Shown here: positions 57,991 to 64,000 of the stretch, in pieces
How the letters are laid out: each line of letters opens with the position of its first letter
Numbering within the stretch: position 1 is the stretch's first letter
Source: Zantedeschia hybrid cultivar
Taxonomy: Eukaryota > Streptophyta > Magnoliopsida > Alismatales > Araceae
Length of the DNA stretch: 64,000 nt
Direction of reading: 5' to 3'
NCBI GenBank assembly: GCA_030544215.1
Contig: JARZZO010000003.1
Span: 30,756,379-30,820,378 of the forward strand
Notes under the pieces: generated by a model
The model's input: only the letters and a program-made list of their open reading frames with translations
Databases searched by the model: none
Told to the model about the DNA's origin: nothing
Position numbers and translations under genes: made by a program

Positions 57991-58533
57991 GGATGGACCG
58001 TTTGGTGTAGCATAAGGCACTGTAAAACATCGTCAAATACAGTAAAACGATGTTTCTTTGTGTTTAGTTTATTGTAAATTACTGTATATTATTTTTCATA
58101 CGTTTAAAGTATCATAAATTGTTGCATTCCAAAATCAATTAACTCATATGATCTATCTTTCAGCTGATTTTGTTTTTCAGTCTAAAACCACTGAGTATCA
58201 AAACTGGAGCTTTTAAGGCGGGCGATTTTAAAGTCAAGAATTTTACTGTTCAGCAGTTTTGGTGATTTTAAAAGCGATGTTTTATGATACTTTTTCATGT
58301 TTTGTGATGAAAAAAATATCATAAATATCGCTTTTACCATATCATAAAATCAAGAATTTACTTCTCACCACTGTGTATCATCAAATATCATGTTGTGTGA
58401 TTTTAAAAGCGGTTATGGCATCTCAAATAACCTCTGACTTAAAGATATATTTTTTTTCATGTTTTGTGATGTTTTACAATATTTTACGAGACCCCTAACA
58501 ACTATTTATCACAGAAAGAGAGAGTCACAAATA
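57827..58533. repeat. 21-bp direct repeats flanking the MITE-like element
   Basis: AGAAAGAGAGGGTCACAAAT (57827) and AGAAAGAGAGAGTCACAAAT (58513) differ at one base over 21 and lie 686 bp apart. They may mark a duplication of the integration region. Confidence 0.55.
57995..58503. mobile_element. MITE-like element with imperfect terminal inverted repeats
   Basis: About 510 bp, no coding capacity. The left end GACCGTTTGGTGTAGC...TGTAAAACATC (57997-58031) and the inverted right end (58468-58502) match at about 23 of 36 positions, most differences being transitions. Internal short repeats such as CGATTTTAAAAGCG recur in both orientations. The ends resemble hAT- or PIF-type miniature elements; no clear target duplication was found. 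Confidence 0.45.
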
Positions 58534-59487
58534 TAATTATAAGTTGTAACATGTCCGTAACGTGCATTTGGCCTGGATTTTACTACGGTGTGAATGTGGT
58601 CGATATTCGGGTTGGATTTACCATCTAGGGTCCATTTATAATTTTACATTTTCCCTTCATTTGAACAGTCTACAAGTTGATGAAATAGCCATAAACCATG
58701 GGACTGTACATGCATTCGTGAAGACCCATAGTTTTAAAGTTGGGTGGATTATTTTTTTTCTTTCTAATAGATAGCATTCAAGCTATGGTTGTGCTTGAGA
58801 ATGTAATTTTAAAAGATTATGAGAAAACCTCAAGACAAAATATAGCTAGATAAAGAAAAACTAAAAAAAAAATCATTCAAATAGAATTTTAAATTGGAAC
58901 ACCACTGCTCGAATAGGATTTTAACCTTAATTTACAATTTTTAACGTTTGAGTTTTTGTAATAGTTCCGTCCTTGCATTAATACAATATATGCGGAGGCT
59001 TCGTTCGCTATCACTTGAGTTTTGATTCTCTCACATGTCAAATTCTTTTGGACAGTAAGATTCTCCGATGCCTTATTTTGAATCTTATTTCCAAACAAGT
59101 TTTAAGTAAAAAAGATTTCCATTTACAATTAGGGTATGTGGGTAAGGCCGTAAAAGGCACAGCTGGAGCAGTTTTTCGGGAAAACCTCTCAAACAGAAGT
59201 CATTTGGTTATATATAAAAGCTCAGTCAACGTAAAACAAGATTTGTTCACCACCTTGGAGTCCTGATTTCGGCATCCACCCCCCTACTTCTGATGCCATT
59301 TTCCTAGCCTATTGGCTGTATAGATGGAATTATCATATGTCAATTTAATCAATGAAAGAGAATAACTTGCTGCGTCACTACAATAAAAAAAAAAGATTTT
59401 TTTTTAAAAAGGGCTCCAACATTGCATGCATCCTCTTATAATTATATTTTTCATAGAACAACTCAAAAAAACATAAAAATTCAAACA

Positions 59488-59880
59488 CCTTAACTTCATT
59501 AATAGTATATTATTGTTCATTGGGACTAGAATTTTAAAATTTCATCTTTTTGAGATGTTCGATCTAAAATCGAATTAGATAAGTATGTAGGACATATCAT
59601 AGATTTTCAAAAAAAATATGAAAAAATAAAAAATCTAGCCCCGATGAATAGTATGCTACTGTTCATTGGGGTCAATTTTTGAATTTTCATATTTTTTGAG
59701 ATGTCCGATCGAAAATCGAATTATATGAGCATGTATGTCATGTTTTAAAAAAATATGAAAATAAAAAAATCGATCCCCAATAAATAGTACAGTACTGTTT
59801 ATCGAGCCTTGGTTTTAGATTTTTTTTTTTGTCTAAGATGTCCGATCGAAAATTCAATTATGTGGACATGTAGATATGAC
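59488..59880. repeat. Tandem repeat, about 140-bp unit, three diverged copies
   Basis: Anchors TGTTCATTGGG at 59514 and 59660 and TGTTTATCGAG at 59796 give periods of 146 and 136 bp. Each unit has AATAGTA, the anchor, then GAGATGTCCGATCGAAAATC. A fourth, more diverged unit is at about 61375-61510 (anchor 61426). Confidence 0.75.
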
Positions 59881-59889
59881 TTCTTTTAT

Positions 59890-61830
59890 TTGATATATGA
59901 GGATATGATCTTTTTTATTTGAATTGTCCAATCAAATGTCAAGTTGGAGTATTCTTTCAACTCAAAAAATATAAAAAGAATCATTTGGCTCTGTCATATC
60001 TATGTTAAAAATTTTGTAATGTTAAAATTATTTTATAACTAAACAAATGTATGAAATCATTTCCAGGAAAAGATTTTACTAACAACCAAACGAATGAAAT
60101 GATTTTCAAGAAAATATTTTCACAAGTGTCAAATGGTCGATTACGTTCACATTTTCCTGGTAAATTAATTTCCTTAAAAAATATTTTTCTTCCGACTATA
60201 TTTTACGTACAACCAAAACGGACCCTTAATTACTCCAAATCTTTTATATTTTTATAGATCTATGTATAGACTCATATATTATTTACGGGTGGATATTTCT
60301 ACTTATTATCATAGACACTCGGACACAATATGATACAAAAACACTCATGTTCTGTATTTCACTTTAAAATTTCAAAATAAACATAAGTTTTTGTTTCTTT
60401 GTAACACTTATTTGTATGTTAGCATTCAATATATTTTAACCATATCATACTCTAGTACATGCATATATAAGTATATATATATATAATCTTTATATTCTTC
60501 TACCTTATTTTTAAAATTTTGTTATGTCTGATACGTGTGTCAATGTCAATATTTGACACTGGTGTTCATGTTTTCTAAAATTATAATTTTCTAATTACAG
60601 CAGGAACACTGTACATACATGAGTCAAATTTAAACTAAATTTTACTGGGAAGAACTGCGGCTTATAGATGTTATGGAGACGATCCAGGGACTAGACTCAC
60701 TTTTAACAACTTGGTGGCCCTTTCATTGTACGAGAATAATTTGACGCCACGTATTCTTAGTATTTTTACATGATATTGGAATTAGATGATCGAAATGAAT
60801 AAACTACCAAATATTTTATTAAGAATCTACATTAGTAATATTAAAATATCGACTCGAGGTAATTCCACTGGATGTCCATGAGACATTAATGTTACAATCC
60901 AAATGGTGATTCACTATCGGCTCTGCCCAACCCAAATTCTTAACTATATGGATCGAAATCTTCTGGATTTAGATTTCTTAGATTTTATAAAGCCAAATCT
61001 TTAATATTCATTGGGTGCTGGATTTATTAAAAACATAATCTGAGTTTCAAAATCAAGATGAAAAAAAAAACATATTTTTCTCAAGATGAAAAATGGGCCT
61101 AAGAGCGTGAGAGTAAAATGGCGTCTAGAGAGGAAAATAGCCCCTCTTACTCTGGACATCGCACATTCAATTGCAAGGTCCGTAAATAGGTCAGATTTGG
61201 CATGTAATCTAAGGTAAGTTCGTGTCGGTATTCCTTATGTTATCTATTTAAAAAGATTATCCGTTAGTTGTCCCATAATCAAGTAAGAATAGTACATGTT
61301 GTACTGTGTGGGATGCAATAAGTTGCTACACCGTCTTAGATAAGGTCAATTTTTTTATTTTTTATTAAACGATCTAAAAAGTTTGAAAATAAAAAATCGA
61401 ATCCAATGAATAATAAAAGAATCAATGTTCATTGGACTTGATTTTTGACTTTTTATATTTTTTTAGATTATCTGATCTAAAATCGGCCTGTATACAAAAG
61501 TGCCGATGTGATGAGCTGACCTAAAAAAATTTAATTTTTTTTTATTTTTTTGTATATAACTGCTGTTGCAGCTGTCAGACGTTGCCCGCACCAAGTGGAG
61601 TGCAGTAAGTATTGCCATCAACTAATGAGATCTTCAATGTGCCATATATATTTATTTGGTCATAAAAGATTATATTCACTATCTTATCCGTTATATGTAT
61701 CCGTTTCAAAAATTTTCCGTTAACGTGGTCATACTAAGGAATCATGGGATTATCCGTACCGTTGGTATCCCTCCTCCGACGCGTAAGGAGCGGAACCAAA
61801 TCTAAAGGCACGCACAGGTGACTTCGACTC
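59890..61830. other. AT-rich intergenic DNA
   Basis: No gene recognised; includes the dispersed copy of the 140-bp unit (about 61375-61510). The promoter of the downstream mannosidase gene should lie near 61600-61830 but no clear TATA box was seen. Confidence 0.45.
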
Positions 61831-61905
61831 ATGCCCCGTCCGCCCGGCCCGCATAGGAAGAGCCTTGCCGTGTGCGGACATCATTCCGATCTCTACATCG
61901 TTAAT

Positions 61906-61933
61906 CTCTCTCTTTCTCTCTCTCTCTCTCTCT
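61906..61933. repeat. CT microsatellite in the gene leader
   Basis: CT-rich run about 55 bp before the ATG at 61987, typical of plant 5' untranslated leaders. Confidence 0.85.
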
Positions 61934-61986
61934 GCGCTGCTGCTGCCGCCGTCGTCGACACGCCCACGCGCTTGGTCGAGGTGGCG

Positions 61987-62132
61987 ATGTTGCCGGCCAA
62001 GCCGGCCCCCGTCGCGGTGGGGCGCCCGGGCCGCCTCTTCCTCATCCTTCTGCTCTTGGCCGCCTTGTGCGGCACGGCCAAGCCCGACGTCGTGCGCAAG
62101 AAGATGGTATTGAGGGAGAAAGTCCGCAACAT
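61987..62132 (+). CDS. First exon of a probable EDEM-type alpha-mannosidase (MNS5-like), partial
   Basis: 48 codons plus two bases, then a consensus donor GTGAGT at 62133-62138. The encoded start has a short basic-proline head, a hydrophobic signal segment (LFLILLLLAALCGTA, about residues 17-31), then KMVLREKVRN. Its last residues match the point where plant EDEM-like glycosyl hydrolase 47 proteins start (REKV-NMFYHAY), and the AT left over fits a split Met codon. Such proteins trim mannose from misfolded glycoproteins in ER-associated degradation. The ATG was chosen because it directly precedes the signal segment. An in-frame ATG at 61831 would put an implausible CT-repeat-encoded stretch first. 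The rest of the gene is outside the window. Identity rests on few residues. Confidence 0.6.
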
Positions 62133-62752
62133 GTGAGTTCGCCTGCTCCAAGTCCTTCTGGCGAATCAAATTTTCGGGCAGAAAGAAGCATTCTGCCAGA
62201 GGCGATCTCTTTTCGATTTCTTGTACCCTGGCTCCCCCTCTGCATTCTTTTGCTGTCATATGTCTATCGATACTTTTGATGAATTTTCCGCTTGTTGGGC
62301 ACACATGCGCGGATATGTTCTCTCCAATTTCTTGTTCTTGCGATCTGGAGCTTTATTGGCTTGGGTGTAGGCACGTTGCTTGCTATTCTGTTTCCTCTTG
62401 TGATGAGGAAACTTTACCTACTTTAGTTGCTGATTTGTGAGCGTATGACCAGAATTTGATTAATACCACTTTAGTCGTTGGGGGTATGGACTGGTGGTGA
62501 GATTTTTTTTTTTTTTTTTTTGGGGGGGGGGTGCGGCACTAGCAGGGATGGTGCAAGGAAGGGCCTTTTTCGATGCTGGCCTTGCAGTTGCAGGGAAATC
62601 GGTTGTAGACGAGTGGAATATAGAGAAAAAGCGATCTAAGTAGAGGACAGCACCGCAGTCCTTCGCCGAGGTGGTCCCTCGAGGTAACAGGATTTGTAAT
62701 TGTAGGGAAGTGGCTTCTCAAGTGTGGTGGTGATGTTCGCAAGGAGGTAGAG
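62133..62752 (+). other. Start of intron 1 of the mannosidase-like gene
   Basis: Begins GTGAGTTCG. T-rich, with a run of T followed by about ten G at 62502-62530. No acceptor was needed before the LTR at 62753. Small open frames here are not convincing. Confidence 0.55.
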
Positions 62753-64000
62753 TGTAACGACCCGCCACCCTATAATCGGGGATCCGATTACTAAATGGGT
62801 ACCGAATCATTAAATTTGGGACCAAACCAGGATCTAGTAAGTCCGGGAAATAAATAATAAACTAAGCTAAACATTCACATCGCATTGAATTGAAATGAAA
62901 GTGCAGGAAATTAAAATTATTACAATGCGACTCAATTACAGCAAATAATTACATACTCCAGCTGAAAGGAAATAATTAAGCATACATGCCAGAAATAAAT
63001 AACAACTACATCGGGGCATACCCCGGAACAACTGCCGAAGACGCACAACACACGGCCGCACACGCCGCTCTAAGTCTGCTGGGAGTCCTCACCTGAAAAT
63101 CGCAGGGGTGAGTCTCAGGAACAAGACTCAGTAGGGATCCTTCGATCCCCACTGCCTACGCACACACCCACAAGTGTAAAGTGCAGCTAACGGTGAAGTA
63201 ACAAGTGTAGTGGCAGGTACAATACCTAATTCTCTACGTGAGAATACATGCAATCGAAGCATAATGAACACGCACATTCCAAACCAGCCGCTAGAGAATC
63301 CACAACTGTAGTTCCGATAGAACCCGCCGACCGTACAAACAACGGTGGGAAAAACCTCGACCCGCTGAGATCAAGGAGTAGCCCCTCGGATAGCACGCTC
63401 GCTACTCCGGCCCAACTGGCGTAGGTGACTACCCCTTCCCTCAGCATGAGTGACTCTCCGAATGTACCACTCCGACACCGGTACTAGCTGACCCCGGGGT
63501 TCACCAGGTGACCCTCTCTCACTAGGCGTCACCCCGCCCACGCCCCCACCGGCGCTGTGCTCACGCCCCCACCAGCACAGGGTGATAAAGTGCTACAATG
63601 TCACTCCAGGTCCACAGTAACTGAAAACCCAACACAGTGCGATCCGGTCACGTGAAAAGCCCGCGATCGCATAACACACATAGAACCATCCGATCATAAG
63701 GAATCCATTTCTATCGGGTGCACTAAAACATGTGCTAACCATCTATCTAGCAGTATGAACACGTTTTACTGGCATGCATTAGTGAGATTCTGTCTTGAAT
63801 CGCGTCGACCGAGGTCGACGCCATTCAAGCTCCAAGTACAGGTTAAATAAATCAGTCTTCAGAATCTGGCCTTAAAAGGCGTCGACCCTCATGGTCGCCT
63901 TTTAAAAGGCGTCGACATCCCCAGACGCCATTCAATACGAAAATCCGGAATTCTCAAGGCCTTATGCAAGGGATTTCTGCGATTAAAACGCGTCATGGAT
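62753..64000 (-). repeat. Chromovirus LTR in the intron, minus strand, right end cut by window
   Basis: Begins TGTAACGACCCGCCACC, the inverse of the end of the chromovirus LTR at 22272. It follows the inverse of 22272 back to about 21000 with moderate divergence, so it is an independent older insertion of the same family. The preceding bases TAGAG (62748-62752) are the expected target duplication. It is not known whether a full element or a solo LTR follows. Confidence 0.92.
63795..63994. repeat. Dyad modules in the minus-strand chromovirus LTR
   Basis: Complete modules at 63795-63828, 63872-63905 and 63902-63935 (the last two share 4 bp), and a left arm at 63983-63994 running off the window. 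They are the counterparts of 21197, 21119, 21089 and 21008 of the plus-strand LTR. Confidence 0.85.

Noticed and set aside
61750..62304. 184-codon open frame on the minus strand
   Set aside because: Antisense to the mannosidase-like first exon and its CT repeat; low-complexity product.

Overview
The window is plant nuclear DNA, almost certainly from an angiosperm. The evidence is several lineages of plant LTR retrotransposon with initiator-Met primer-binding sites, a plant L1-type LINE and an RTE-type LINE, a class III (secretory plant) peroxidase, and a first coding exon with a consensus GT splice donor. The two host genes are very GC-rich while the surrounding DNA is AT-rich. That contrast is typical of commelinid monocots, but this is only an inference.

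Layout. (1) 1-14398: a nearly complete, young Ty3/gypsy element of the Tat lineage. Its first ~181 bases lie left of the window. It has 1330-bp LTRs, a Gag-protease-G-patch ORF, and an RT-RNaseH-second RNaseH-integrase ORF in the -1 frame. (2) 14399-22272: a Tekay-like chromovirus whose 5' LTR is split by the Tat element; its single gag-pol frame has four internal stops. (3) 22273-23425: the 3' part of an old copia-type LTR that the chromovirus entered. (4) 23426-24073 and 42221-~43420: an old, decayed gypsy gag/protease/RT, split by an L1-type LINE (24074-30283 plus 42194-42220). The LINE is itself split by a copia element (30284-42193). That copia holds a solo LTR (34508-37642), which holds another solo LTR on the minus strand (35051-36601). 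Exact target-site duplications (TSDs) GTTTT, GATTA and AAGAG and a near-exact 15-bp LINE duplication prove the order. (5) ~43400-61800: AT-rich intergenic DNA with a single-exon peroxidase gene (47194-48189, minus), a decayed RTE LINE (minus), microsatellites, a MITE-like element, a fold-back repeat and a ~140-bp tandem repeat. (6) 61987-62132: the first exon of a probable EDEM-type (MNS5-like) alpha-mannosidase gene running off the right edge, with a minus-strand chromovirus LTR inserted in its first intron (62753-end).

Most unusual observation. A strictly 34-bp dyad module (12-bp arm, 10-bp spacer, 12-bp inverted arm, arms of the type YTRAAWSGCGTC) recurs in two unrelated retrotransposon lineages. 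There are four copies in each Tat LTR, six more elsewhere in the Tat element, twelve in the full Tekay-like LTR, and three and a half in the minus-strand LTR at the right edge. The spacer is exactly 10 bp every time, neighbours often share 3-4 bp, and between two LTR copies the arms are far better conserved than the spacers. I know of no named feature that matches it.

The only genes likely to serve the plant are the peroxidase (secreted, cell wall) and the mannosidase (secretory pathway glycoprotein processing or ER-associated degradation). Everything else is transposon or repeat.
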